DNA of 64,000 nt, taken from the NCBI RefSeq assembly GCF_018449515.1, contig NZ_JAAVUQ010000017.1:107255-171254 (forward strand), read 5' to 3'. The position numbers and the translations under genes were made by a program. The notes under the pieces are model-generated. The model did no database searches. It was not told the origin of the DNA and saw only the letters and a program-made list of their open reading frames with translations. Source of the DNA: Caballeronia sp. dw_19. Lineage in GTDB: Bacteria; Pseudomonadota; Gammaproteobacteria; Burkholderiales; Burkholderiaceae. Each line of letters starts with the position of its first letter. Position 1 is the stretch's first letter. Below, one piece after another: positions 52,019 through 61,138 of the stretch.

Positions 52019-53974
52019 ATGGGCAGAATCATTGGTATCGATCTGGGCACGACGAACTCGTGCGTCGCGATCATGGAAGGCAACACGGTCAAGGTGATTG
52101 AGAACGCGGAAGGCACGCGCACCACGCCGTCGATCATTGCTTATGTGGACGACAACGAAATTCTGGTCGGCGCGCCGGCGAAGCGTCAGTCGGTCACGAA
52201 CCCGAAGAACACGCTGTACGCAGTCAAACGGCTGATCGGCCGCCGTTTCGACGAAAAAGAAGTGCAAAAGGACATCGCCCTGATGCCTTACAAGATCGTG
52301 CGCGCCGATAACGGCGACGCCTGGGTTGAAGCCCGCGATCAAAAACTGGCACCGCCGCAAATCTCGGCCGAAGTGCTGCGCAAGATGAAGAAGACCGCTG
52401 AAGACTATCTCGGCGAAGAAGTGACGGAAGCCGTCATTACGGTTCCGGCGTATTTCAACGACAGCCAGCGTCAAGCGACGAAAGATGCGGGCCGTATCGC
52501 CGGTCTGGACGTGAAGCGCATCATCAACGAACCGACCGCAGCCGCGCTCGCGTTTGGCCTGGACAAGAATGAAAAGGGCGACCGCAAGATTGCCGTGTAT
52601 GACTTGGGCGGCGGCACGTTCGACGTGTCGATCATCGAGATCGCGGACGTTGACGGCGAGAAGCAGTTCGAAGTGCTCTCCACGAACGGCGACACGTTCC
52701 TCGGCGGTGAAGATTTTGACCAGCGCATCATTGAATACATCATCGGCGAGTTCAAGAAGGATCAGGGCGTCGATCTGAGCCGCGACGTGCTCGCGCTGCA
52801 ACGCCTGAAAGAAGCTGCTGAAAAGGCGAAGATCGAGTTGTCGTCGGCCGCTCAGACCGAAATCAACCTGCCGTACATCACGGCGGACGCGTCGGGTCCG
52901 AAGCACTTGAACCTGAAAATTACGCGTGCGAAGCTGGAGTCGCTGGTTGAAGACCTGATCGAACGCACGATGGAACCGTGCCGTATCGCGATTAAAGATG
53001 CAGGCGTGAAGGTCGGCGAAATCGACGACATCATCCTGGTCGGCGGTATGACGCGTATGCCGAAGGTGCAGGAAAAGGTTAAGGAATTCTTTGGCAAGGA
53101 CCCGCGTCGCGACGTGAACCCGGACGAAGCCGTGGCCGTTGGCGCTGCGATTCAAGGCCAGGTTCTGTCGGGTGATCGGAAAGACGTGTTGTTGCTGGAC
53201 GTGACGCCGTTGTCGCTGGGTATTGAAACCCTCGGCGGCGTGATGACGAAGATGATCAACAAGAACACGACCATCCCGACCAAGCACGCACAGGTGTATT
53301 CGACGGCTGACGACAACCAGAGCGCAGTGACGATCAAGGTGTTCCAGGGCGAGCGCGAGATGGCAGCAGGCAACAAGCTGCTGGGCGAGTTCAACCTTGA
53401 AGGCATCCCGCCGGCATCGCGCGGCACGCCGCAGATCGAAGTGAGCTTTGACATCGACGCGAACGGGATTTTGCACGTCGGCGCGAAAGACAAGGCAACG
53501 GGCAAGGAAAACCGCATCGTCATCAAGGCGAACTCGGGCCTGTCGGACGCCGAGATCGACAAGATGGTGAAGGACGCCGAAGCGAACGCGGAAGAAGATC
53601 ACCGTCTGCGTGAACTGGCCGACTCGCGCAATCAGGGCGACGCGTTGGTGCACAGCACGAAGAAGGCCGTGGCTGAATACGGCGACAAGATCGAAGCGGC
53701 TGAAAAAGAGCAGATCGAAGCGGCGTTGAAGGATCTTGAAGAAGCGCTGAAGGGCAGCACGGCTGACAAGGCTGCGATTGACGCGAAGATCGAAACGCTG
53801 GCAACGGCGTCGCAGAAACTCGGCGAAAAGATGTATGCCGACATGGCTGCAGCGCAAGGTGCGGCGGGCGCGGCCGGGGCAGCGGGCGCAGCAGGCGGCC
53901 CCGGTGCGCAGGCGGCGCCGGAGCAGCACGACGATGTTGTCGATGCCGACTTCAAGGAAGTGAAGAAGGACTGA
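52019..53974 (+). CDS. dnaK: Chaperone protein DnaK (Hsp70)
   Basis: This 651-residue chaperone starts with MGRIIGIDLGTTNSCVAIME and contains the phosphate and adenosine loops (YDLGGGTFDVSIIEI, ILVGGMTRMPKVQ) and the substrate-binding domain from about residue 390. The C terminus is the Gly/Ala-rich linker ending DADFKEVKKD. ATG at 52019 is the family start; a GTG nine bases earlier is closer to the GGAG but adds three non-family residues. It works with DnaJ and GrpE, both here. Confidence 0.98.
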   Translation: MGRIIGIDLGTTNSCVAIMEGNTVKVIENAEGTRTTPSIIAYVDDNEILVGAPAKRQSVTNPKNTLYAVKRLIGRRFDEKEVQKDIALMPYKIVRADNGDAWVEARDQKLAPPQISAEVLRKMKKTAEDYLGEEVTEAVITVPAYFNDSQRQATKDAGRIAGLDVKRIINEPTAAALAFGLDKNEKGDRKIAVYDLGGGTFDVSIIEIADVDGEKQFEVLSTNGDTFLGGEDFDQRIIEYIIGEFKKDQGVDLSRDVLALQRLKEAAEKAKIELSSAAQTEINLPYITADASGPKHLNLKITRAKLESLVEDLIERTMEPCRIAIKDAGVKVGEIDDIILVGGMTRMPKVQEKVKEFFGKDPRRDVNPDEAVAVGAAIQGQVLSGDRKDVLLLDVTPLSLGIETLGGVMTKMINKNTTIPTKHAQVYSTADDNQSAVTIKVFQGEREMAAGNKLLGEFNLEGIPPASRGTPQIEVSFDIDANGILHVGAKDKATGKENRIVIKANSGLSDAEIDKMVKDAEANAEEDHRLRELADSRNQGDALVHSTKKAVAEYGDKIEAAEKEQIEAALKDLEEALKGSTADKAAIDAKIETLATASQKLGEKMYADMAAAQGAAGAAGAAGAAGGPGAQAAPEQHDDVVDADFKEVKKD

Positions 53975-54306
53975 GTCGATTGAACCGCATCACCAGTTCG
54001 TCGATGAAGGAACCGGTCCCGTGCAGCTTTGATTTTGCACGGGACCGCGACGAAAAATGTCTTGCGCCCAGTTGAGCGTACGGACGAAGAACGCGCCTGG
54101 CGAGCCGAATGGCTTTCCGGGCACGTTGTTTTTTTAGAGGGCGCTGCGCTTCGTGCGGCTTGATTTGCGTGCTGGTCACTTATTGATCGCGCGAATCACG
54201 CATGGTGGCCAGGCGTCGACGAACCACATGAGTCGCGAGACTCCAGGCATCCAAGAGGGAGCTGCCGGACCTGATCTCTGATCAGGCGCGGTGGCGCTGA
54301 ACCGAT
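53975..54306. other. Intergenic region dnaK / dnaJ
   Basis: Apart from the hairpin at 54014-54047 I see no gene or terminator in these 332 bases, so dnaJ could be read from the dnaK promoter. Confidence 0.45.
54014..54047 (+). promoter_or_regulatory. Stable hairpin in the dnaK-dnaJ gap
   Basis: CGGTCCCGTGCA and TGCACGGGACCG make a perfect 12-bp GC-rich stem with a 10-base loop, 40 bases after the dnaK stop. No T run follows, so this is not a standard terminator. It may protect the dnaK mRNA 3' end and lower dnaJ expression. Confidence 0.6.
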
Positions 54307-55449
54307 ATGGCGAAACGGGATTACTACGAGGTTATGGGCGTCGCGAAGAATGCGAGCGACGACGAAATCAAGAAGGCTTATCGCAAGCTTGCGATGAAGC
54401 ATCACCCCGACCGCAATCCGGATAACAAGGATTCGGAAGCGCATTTCAAGGAGGTCAAAGAGGCCTACGAAATGCTCTCGGATCCGCAAAAGCGCGCGGC
54501 CTACGATCAATACGGGCATGCCGGCGTCGATCCGAACATGGCGGGTCCGGGTCAGCAGGGTTTTGGCGGATTCGCCGATGCCTTCGGCGATATTTTCGGC
54601 GACATCTTCGGCCAGGCGGCCGGCGGCGCAGCGGGAGCCAGTCGTGGGCGCGCGGGTCCGCAGGTTTATCGCGGCGCGGATTTGCGCTACAGCATGGAAA
54701 TCTCGCTGGAGCAGGCAGCACATGGCTACGACACGCAAATTCGCGTGCCGAGTTGGGTGAATTGCGAGATTTGCAAGGGCTCGGGTGCGAAGCCCGGCAC
54801 CAAGCCGGAAACCTGTCCGACGTGTCAGGGACAAGGCACCGTGCGCATGTCGCAGGGCTTTTTCAGCATCCAGCAGACTTGCCCGAAGTGTCATGGCACC
54901 GGCACCCACATTCCTGAGCCGTGCGGTCATTGCCACGGCGCGGGCAAGGTGAAGGAAACGAAGACGCTGGAGGTGAAGATCCCGGCGGGTATTGACGACG
55001 GCATGCGGATTCGCTCGTCGGGTAACGGCGAGCCCGGCATCAACGGCGGTCCGAGCGGTGACTTGTACGTCGAGATTCACATCAAGCAGCATTCGGTGTT
55101 CGAACGCGACGGCGACGACCTGCATTGCCAGATGCCGATTCCCTTCTCCACGGCGGCGCTTGGTGGCGAGATTGAAGTGCCTACGCTGGCTGGCCGCGCG
55201 AGTTTCACCGTGCCGGAAGGCACGCAGTCGGGCAAGACGTTTCGGCTGCGTAGCAAGGGTATCAAGGGATTGCGCTCGAGCATTGCCGGGGACTTATATG
55301 TGCATGTGCAGGTCGAAACGCCGGTCAAGCTCACCGACCAGCAACGTGATCTGCTCAAGCAGTTCGAGCGTTCACTGACGGAAGGCGGCGCGCGTCATAG
55401 CCCGCAAAGCAAGAGTTGGTTCGATCGGGTGAAGAGTTTCTTCGATTGA
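54307..55449 (+). CDS. dnaJ: Chaperone protein DnaJ (Hsp40)
   Basis: This 380-residue co-chaperone has a J domain with HPD at residues 33-35, a Gly/Phe-rich linker, four zinc-binding CxxCxGxG repeats (CEICKGSG, CPTCQGQG, CPKCHGTG, CGHCHGAG) and the C-terminal substrate domains. It stimulates DnaK ATP hydrolysis and delivers substrates. Length is normal for a type I DnaJ. Confidence 0.98.
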   Translation: MAKRDYYEVMGVAKNASDDEIKKAYRKLAMKHHPDRNPDNKDSEAHFKEVKEAYEMLSDPQKRAAYDQYGHAGVDPNMAGPGQQGFGGFADAFGDIFGDIFGQAAGGAAGASRGRAGPQVYRGADLRYSMEISLEQAAHGYDTQIRVPSWVNCEICKGSGAKPGTKPETCPTCQGQGTVRMSQGFFSIQQTCPKCHGTGTHIPEPCGHCHGAGKVKETKTLEVKIPAGIDDGMRIRSSGNGEPGINGGPSGDLYVEIHIKQHSVFERDGDDLHCQMPIPFSTAALGGEIEVPTLAGRASFTVPEGTQSGKTFRLRSKGIKGLRSSIAGDLYVHVQVETPVKLTDQQRDLLKQFERSLTEGGARHSPQSKSWFDRVKSFFD

Positions 55450-55468
55450 GGTTCTCTCGACCAAGGCG

Positions 55469-57262
55469 ATGATCATGCAGCAACGCCGCGAGGTTTTCGC
55501 GCTGCTCGACGATTGCGACTCGACCGCCGAAAGGCGGTCGAGTCGCCTGTACGCCAGCTTCTTGCATGAACGGTCGTGCCATGATCCCGCCCAACTCGAC
55601 GCAGTGTGTGCGAGTGTTGAAGCAGACCTGCGCGACGGATTGCACGCCGTCATGCTCGCGGATTATGAATTTGGCCGCAATCTTCAGTTAGCGCAGCCCG
55701 GCGATGCCGCGCTGCGCTTTTTGTTGTTCCGCGAGTGCACGTTGTTATCGTGTGAAGAGGCGAGTCAATGGCTCGTCGCGCGTGATAACGGCCTGGCCGG
55801 CCAGCCATCCGTGGCGGGAGTCGCGAACGTTGAAGCGAGCGTGACGCCCGACGCGTTCGAGCAGGCCATCGCGGCCGTTCAGGACGCGTTGCAGGCCGGC
55901 GATTCCTATCAGATCAACTACACGTTCCGTCTCGCCTTCGATGTCTTTGGCTCGGCAGTTGGGTTGTATCGACGGCTGCGGGAGCGGCAGCCCGTGCAAT
56001 ACGGCGCGCTGATTGCGCTGCCCGACGGGCGCGATGTGCTCTCGTGCTCGCCCGAGCTGTTCATCCGGCGCGAGGGTGACGTGCTGCAGGCGCGGCCGAT
56101 GAAAGGCACGGCGCCCCGCAGCGCGGACCCGGAATGGCTGCGGCTCGATCCGAAGAATCGCGCCGAAAACGTGATGATCGTGGATTTGCTGCGTAACGAC
56201 ATGTCGCGTGTCGCGGTTACGGGAAGCGTGCACGTGCCGCGCTTGTTTTCGGTTGAACCGTACACGTCGGTTTGGCAGATGACATCGACGGTGGAAGCAC
56301 GGTTGCTTCCCGGTACCACGTTCGCACATATCCTTCGGGCGCTCATGCCGTGCGGGTCGATCACGGGCGCGCCCAAGCACAAGACGATGCAACTGATCGA
56401 TGCGCTGGAAAGCACGCCGCGCGGCATTTATACGGGCGCGATCGGCTGGCTGGACAAGCGCCGGGACTTCTGTTTGTCGGTGCCGATCCGGACGCTGGAA
56501 ATACAGCACGGCAGAGGCAGGATGGGCGTGGGCGCGGGCATTGTGCTGGACAGCGTCGCCGCCGATGAATTCGAGGAGTGCGAATTGAAGGCTCAATTCC
56601 TGATTGGCTCCGATCCGGGTTTCCAGCTCTTCGAAACCACGTTTGCGACTAAGGAAGAAGGGATTCGCCATTGGGATCTCCATCTTTCGCGGCTTGAGGC
56701 CAGTGCGCAATGGTGCGGCTTTCCGCTTGATCAGGCGAAGCTGCAGGAATGTATCGATGAAGCATGCGCGGGCTTCGAAGCGCAGGCGGGTTATCGGTTG
56801 CGGATTGCGTTGAGTAAAAGCGGTGAGATCACCGTGACGAGTGCGCCGCTCGTGCCGTTGGCGGCGTCAACGGTCGACGTTTTGCTGGCATCGGAATATG
56901 GCTTTGCAGCGCGATCGGCGGATGATCCGTTGCTCAGGCACAAGACAACGTCGCGTGAAGACTATGACCGTGCGTGGCGCGAGGCCGAAGCGCTAGGCGC
57001 GTTCGACATGCTGTTTTTCAACGAGCGCGCAGAGCTGACGGAAGGCGGGCGATCGAACGTGTTCGTGAGACTCAATGGCCGTTGGCGCACGCCGCCGCTC
57101 GACGCAGGATTGTTGCCGGGCGTGATGCGTGGCGTATTGATCGAAGAGCTGGATGCTGAGGAACGCACGCTGACGCGTGAGGACCTTGACCGTGCGGAAT
57201 CGTTGATGATTTGCAACGCGCTGCGCGGCGCGATGCCGGCGCGGTTGACGCGGTTAGGTTAA
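55469..57262 (+). CDS. pabB: Aminodeoxychorismate synthase component I fused to aminodeoxychorismate lyase (PabB-PabC)
   Basis: This 597-residue protein has two parts. Residues about 1-360 are a chorismate-binding domain (QAGDSYQINYTFRL, RPMKGTAPRS, LMPCGSITGAPK, GVGAGIVLDS). Residues about 375-597 are a class IV PLP aminotransferase-fold lyase (FQLFETTFATKEEGIRHWDLHLSRL, LTEGGRSNVFVRL). Together with a glutaminase subunit it would make p-aminobenzoate for folate. The two activities are separate proteins in E. coli. folK, another folate gene, lies 1.7 kb away on the other strand. Confidence 0.92.
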   Translation: MIMQQRREVFALLDDCDSTAERRSSRLYASFLHERSCHDPAQLDAVCASVEADLRDGLHAVMLADYEFGRNLQLAQPGDAALRFLLFRECTLLSCEEASQWLVARDNGLAGQPSVAGVANVEASVTPDAFEQAIAAVQDALQAGDSYQINYTFRLAFDVFGSAVGLYRRLRERQPVQYGALIALPDGRDVLSCSPELFIRREGDVLQARPMKGTAPRSADPEWLRLDPKNRAENVMIVDLLRNDMSRVAVTGSVHVPRLFSVEPYTSVWQMTSTVEARLLPGTTFAHILRALMPCGSITGAPKHKTMQLIDALESTPRGIYTGAIGWLDKRRDFCLSVPIRTLEIQHGRGRMGVGAGIVLDSVAADEFEECELKAQFLIGSDPGFQLFETTFATKEEGIRHWDLHLSRLEASAQWCGFPLDQAKLQECIDEACAGFEAQAGYRLRIALSKSGEITVTSAPLVPLAASTVDVLLASEYGFAARSADDPLLRHKTTSREDYDRAWREAEALGAFDMLFFNERAELTEGGRSNVFVRLNGRWRTPPLDAGLLPGVMRGVLIEELDAEERTLTREDLDRAESLMICNALRGAMPARLTRLG

Positions 57263-57284
57263 GGAGGCGAACAACAAACCCCCT

Positions 57285-58100
57285 TTAAAACGTATGCTCC
57301 GGCCCCGGAAAGGTCTTCTCCCTGACGGCGCGAACGTACGCCTCGACAGCGGCAAGAATACTCGGCTGCCCTTGCATGAAGTCTTTAACAAACCGTGGCC
57401 GTTTGCCAGGAAAAATCCCGAGCATGTCGTGCAGCACCAGCACTTGGCCCGAACAATCGAGCCCCGCGCCAATGCCAATCGTCGGGATGACCAACTGTTG
57501 CGTCACCTCGCTAGCCACCAGCGTAGGCACCGCTTCGATCACCAGCAACTGCGCGCCGGCATTCTGAAACGCGAGGGCATCGCGGCGCATTTGCTCGGCG
57601 CCGGCGTCGGTTTTTCCTTGCACTTTGAACCCGCCAAACGCGTGCACCGATTGCGGCGTCAAGCCCACATGCCCGCAAACGGGAATTGACCGGTCAACGA
57701 GAAACCTGACCGTATCGGCGACCCATTCTCCGCCTTCGATCTTCACCATCTGCGCACCCGCGCGCATCAATTGCACAGCGTTTGCATAGGTTTCCTCGCG
57801 CGAGCCGACCGTACCAAACGGCATATCGGCGACGACCAGCGCGTTCTTGTTGCCGCGTGCGACCGCGGCGGTGTGATACGCAATATCGGCCAGCGTGACG
57901 GGCAGTGTCGTGCCATGCCCTTGCAACACGTTTCCAAGCGAATCACCGATCAGCAATACATCGACGCCCGCGCGATCCAGCAACGCAGAAAAACTCGCGT
58001 CGTAGCACGTCAGCATCGTGATTTTTTCGCCGGCTTCACGCATGGTCCGAAGCTTCGGGACGGTGATCGCGGTGCGGCTGGTTTCCTGCAAATACGCCAT
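57285..58100 (-). CDS. panB: 3-methyl-2-oxobutanoate hydroxymethyltransferase
   Basis: This 271-residue enzyme makes ketopantoate from alpha-ketoisovalerate, the first committed step to pantothenate. Signatures are MLTCYDASFSALLDRAGVDV, LIGDSLGNVLQGH and GLTPQSVHAFGGFKVQG. The ATG at 58100 gives the family N terminus MAYLQET; an upstream extension overlaps non-conserved sequence. It ends 22 bases from the convergent pabB-pabC gene and follows the kinase gene and folK. Confidence 0.96.
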   Translation of the reverse strand: MAYLQETSRTAITVPKLRTMREAGEKITMLTCYDASFSALLDRAGVDVLLIGDSLGNVLQGHGTTLPVTLADIAYHTAAVARGNKNALVVADMPFGTVGSREETYANAVQLMRAGAQMVKIEGGEWVADTVRFLVDRSIPVCGHVGLTPQSVHAFGGFKVQGKTDAGAEQMRRDALAFQNAGAQLLVIEAVPTLVASEVTQQLVIPTIGIGAGLDCSGQVLVLHDMLGIFPGKRPRFVKDFMQGQPSILAAVEAYVRAVREKTFPGPEHTF

Positions 58101-58158
58101 GAGAATTTCCACATCGACTAGATAAGAGACGGCACGCCTGCGCGCAAGCCGGACGGAC

Positions 58159-58866
58159 TTAAAGTGACGTGCCCTTGACAAAGAATTCCTTGCGCCCACG
58201 CATGGTTTCAATTCGATCAACCAGCAGCGCCAGATCGGCGTCCGATTCCAGCGGATTCAGATGCTCGGCGTTCACCGTCAACAGCGGCGTGGCGTCGTAG
58301 TGATAGAAGAAGTCATTGTAGGCGTCGCAGAGGGCGCGCAGGTACGCGTCGGGGATTTGCAGTTCCATCGGCACTGCGCGCTTTTGAATGCGTGCGAACA
58401 ATACCTCGGGACTCGCCTGCAGATACACGACCAGATCCGGCGCGGGCGCTGACGTATCAATACGCTTGGCGATCTCCCCGAACAGCTCGAATTCGTCGTC
58501 GGGGAGCGTGAGACGCGCGAACAACGCGGTTTTATCGGTGAGGAAGTCGGTGATGAGCGGCGCGCTTGCGTTTTGCCCGAGATGCCCGGGTGCGCCCAGC
58601 AGCGCCGCTGCGATCTCCTGCGTTTGCTGCGCGCGCTGCAACGTGAATTGCAATTGCGTAGGCAGCGCGTAACGCGTGTTGTCGCGATAAAACCGCTCTA
58701 GAAACACGTTCTCCTGCGGGCGCTCGAACAGCGTGCGCATTGACCAGCGTTCGGCGAGCAAGCGCGCCAGCGTGGTCTTGCCGACGCCAATAGGCCCTTC
58801 AATCGCAATATACCGATGCGGCGGGCGCAACTGCGGCGCGGTGACGGTAAGGGGCGACATGCTCAT
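58159..58866 (-). CDS. Deoxynucleoside kinase family protein
   Basis: This 235-residue protein has a P loop GPIGVGKT at residues 24-31, the substrate region FYRDNTRYALPTQLQFTLQRAQQ and the LID-like Arg cluster (ARIQKRAVPMELQIPD). It resembles deoxyguanosine/deoxyadenosine kinases of the dNK family, which salvage deoxynucleosides. The exact substrate is not clear from sequence. It lies between folK and panB on the same strand. A second start two codons later is possible. Confidence 0.87.
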   Translation of the reverse strand: MSMSPLTVTAPQLRPPHRYIAIEGPIGVGKTTLARLLAERWSMRTLFERPQENVFLERFYRDNTRYALPTQLQFTLQRAQQTQEIAAALLGAPGHLGQNASAPLITDFLTDKTALFARLTLPDDEFELFGEIAKRIDTSAPAPDLVVYLQASPEVLFARIQKRAVPMELQIPDAYLRALCDAYNDFFYHYDATPLLTVNAEHLNPLESDADLALLVDRIETMRGRKEFFVKGTSL

Positions 58867-58878
58867 GGGCTATTCACC

Positions 58879-58945
58879 TTTCAGGCTTCGCGTCGCGGAA
58901 TTTCAGGCTTCGCATCGCAAATTTTTCAGGCTTCGCGTCGCGAAG
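58879..58945. repeat. Three tandem copies of a 22-bp unit at the folK 3' end
   Basis: TTTCAGGCTTCGCGTCGCGG-type units start at 58879, 58901 and 58924, differing by a few bases. The last unit includes the final codons and stop of folK; the others fill most of the folK-kinase gap. Confidence 0.85.
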
Positions 58946-59453
58946 TGCAGCGGGAAGCGAATAGCGGGCACTGATGTGTCGCCACTTTTTCAATACGTTG
59001 ATCCTGAACCGAGGCGAGGAATGCATCGGCTCGGCCGCGTTGCGCGATGACCACATCGCGGTCGAGTTCGACCAGCGGCACGAGTGTAAACGCGCGCTCG
59101 GTGAGACGCGGGTGGGGCACGACGAGATCGGCTTCCTCGATGCAGGAATCGCCGTACAGCAGGATGTCGATATCGAGTGTACGCGGCGCGTTCCTGTATG
59201 GCCGCTCGCGTCCGAAATGGCTTTCTATGCCGTGGCACAGCCGCAGCAACTGGCGCGCGGCCAGCGTGGTATCGATCTTGACGACGTAATTGAAGTAGTC
59301 GTCGCCACCGGCGTCCACGGGCGCGGTGCGATAGAGGCTCGACTTCGCGAGCACGGTGATCGTGTTTTGCTGAGCAAGACACACCACTGTGTCTTTCAGG
59401 GTCTGGCGCGCGTCACCAAGGTTTGCGCCCAGGCCCAGATAAGCTACCGTCAT
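58926..59453 (-). CDS. folK: 2-amino-4-hydroxy-6-hydroxymethyldihydropteridine diphosphokinase
   Basis: This 175-residue enzyme pyrophosphorylates the pterin before dihydropteroate synthase in folate synthesis. It starts with the family N terminus MTVAYLGLGANLGD and has GRERPYRNAPRTLDIDILLY and VVPHPRLTERAFTLVPLVEL. The ATG at 59453 is chosen over an upstream one for that reason. Its C-terminal tail (about 20 residues) lies in a short tandem DNA repeat and is probably variable. Confidence 0.95.
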   Translation of the reverse strand: MTVAYLGLGANLGDARQTLKDTVVCLAQQNTITVLAKSSLYRTAPVDAGGDDYFNYVVKIDTTLAARQLLRLCHGIESHFGRERPYRNAPRTLDIDILLYGDSCIEEADLVVPHPRLTERAFTLVPLVELDRDVVIAQRGRADAFLASVQDQRIEKVATHQCPLFASRCTSRREA

Positions 59454-59536
59454 GGCATGAATCCTACGACTGTCGTTTGGCGTTACACGGCTCACGCGCG
59501 TTGATCGACATGATCAAAACACGCGCACGGTCCGTG

Positions 59537-61138
59537 TCAATCGTCGCGCTGGCCACCGCTTTCGTCGCCATACCGTACATCACGCACGTCACGCTCTTCG
59601 CGATTGTCGCGAGCTGACCCTTCTACGGTGCTCGCGCCGCCCTCCATTCCGTCACCCGGCCTGCGGCTTTTGGCGTTGCTGCTACGCCGCCGTCGTTTCG
59701 TGGGTACCCGGTCCTTCCCGCCGTGCGAAAGCAGTGACTCGCGCGCGGCAGCGTCCCCAGCAATGAAATCCGTCCACCACTGACCAACCGATGCATCCAG
59801 TTCGCCGGATTCGCATCGCAGCAGGAGGAAATCATAACCTGCCCTAAACCTTTGGTGTTCCAGCAGCTTCATCGCGCTTCTGCCCGAGCGTTTTTCGAGC
59901 CGAAGTTGCAGGCCCCATATCTCGCGCATATCCGATGAAAACCGCTTATGGATAGCGAGTTTTTCAGTCTGCATGTCGAGCACGTCGTCCATTGCGCGAT
60001 GCAGTGCGGGCACGGGGAATTCACCGGCCGCCGTGAACTGCTCCCAGCGCGTCTGCATGTCGTTCCAGAGCAGCGTGGCGAACAGGAAACCCGGCGATAC
60101 ACCTTTGCCGGCGCGCACGCGTTCGTCGGTATTGGTCAACGCGAGCGTGATGAATTTCTCGCCGTGCGGCGATTCGAAAATCACGTCGAGCAGCGGCAAT
60201 ACGCCGTGATGCAAACCTTCCGCGCGCAGCCGCGTCAGGCACGCGAGCGCGTGGCCTGAGAGCAGCAGCTTGAGCATTTCATCGAAGAGGCGGGCGGCCG
60301 GAACGTTGCTGATCAGGTCGGCCAGTTCCGCGATCGGCGCGCGCGTGGCGGGCTCGATCTCGAAGCCGAGCTTCGCGGCAAAACGCACGACACGCAGCAT
60401 GCGCACCGGGTCTTCGCGGTACCGCGTGGCCGGGTCGCCGATCATACGCAGCAAACGCGCGCGGATGTCGGCCATGCCGTCGTGATAATCCAGCACGGTT
60501 TGCGTGGCCGGATCGTAATACATGGCGTTGATCGTGAAGTCGCGGCGCGTGGCGTCTTCGTGCTGCTCGCCCCACACGTTGTCGCGCAGCACGCGGCCGC
60601 TGGCATCGACCGCATGCGTGCGCGTGTCCATTTCACCGCGTCGCAAGCGCGGCGGAGGCGGTGAGGGCGGTGCATCGGCGGGGGTATCGACGAGTGCGCG
60701 GAACGTCGATGTTTCGATGATGTCCTGCCCGAACTGCACGTGCACGATCTGGAACCGCCGGCCAATGATGCGCGCGCGCCGGAACAGTTTCTGCACCTGG
60801 TCGGGCGTAGCGTCTGTTGCAACGTCGAAATCTTTCGGCGCGACGTTCAGCAGCAGGTCGCGCACGGCGCCACCCACGATAAACGCGCGATGCCCGCCTT
60901 GTTGCAGACCTTCGGTCACGCGAATCGCGTTCTTCGAGATCAGGGCCGGGTCGATGCCGTGCACGTCCGCCGACAGGATCACGGGTACGTTCGGATCGCG
61001 TTTCGCGACGGCGGGCGCCGCTTTTTTGCGCGTGCTTTTGCGGGCGGGTTTTACATCGTCGGAGAGCGGGGCGGTTGCCGGGGTCTCTTCTTTGGCGCTT
61101 TCCTGGCCGAACAGCTTGCGGATGAGTTTTTTAATCAC
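59537..61138 (-). CDS. pcnB: Poly(A) polymerase I
   Basis: This 533-residue enzyme adds poly(A) tails to RNA and so promotes decay. The class II nucleotidyltransferase core is present: AFIVGGAVRDLLLNVAPKDF-type head, then ATDATPDQV, and RRDFTINAMYYDP, followed by arginine-rich RNA-binding C-terminal parts. The start is the GTG at 61138, which overlaps the stop of the HAD gene (GTGATTAA) and gives the family-like MIKKLIRKLFGQ. Both ends are basic and of low complexity. Confidence 0.93.
   Translation of the reverse strand: MIKKLIRKLFGQESAKEETPATAPLSDDVKPARKSTRKKAAPAVAKRDPNVPVILSADVHGIDPALISKNAIRVTEGLQQGGHRAFIVGGAVRDLLLNVAPKDFDVATDATPDQVQKLFRRARIIGRRFQIVHVQFGQDIIETSTFRALVDTPADAPPSPPPPRLRRGEMDTRTHAVDASGRVLRDNVWGEQHEDATRRDFTINAMYYDPATQTVLDYHDGMADIRARLLRMIGDPATRYREDPVRMLRVVRFAAKLGFEIEPATRAPIAELADLISNVPAARLFDEMLKLLLSGHALACLTRLRAEGLHHGVLPLLDVIFESPHGEKFITLALTNTDERVRAGKGVSPGFLFATLLWNDMQTRWEQFTAAGEFPVPALHRAMDDVLDMQTEKLAIHKRFSSDMREIWGLQLRLEKRSGRSAMKLLEHQRFRAGYDFLLLRCESGELDASVGQWWTDFIAGDAAARESLLSHGGKDRVPTKRRRRSSNAKSRRPGDGMEGGASTVEGSARDNREERDVRDVRYGDESGGQRDD

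Noticed and set aside
51923..53929. 668-codon minus-strand open frame antisense to dnaK
   Set aside because: It is a known kind of artefact opposite dnaK genes: codon bias of dnaK leaves the opposite frame open; no domain or ribosome site supports it.
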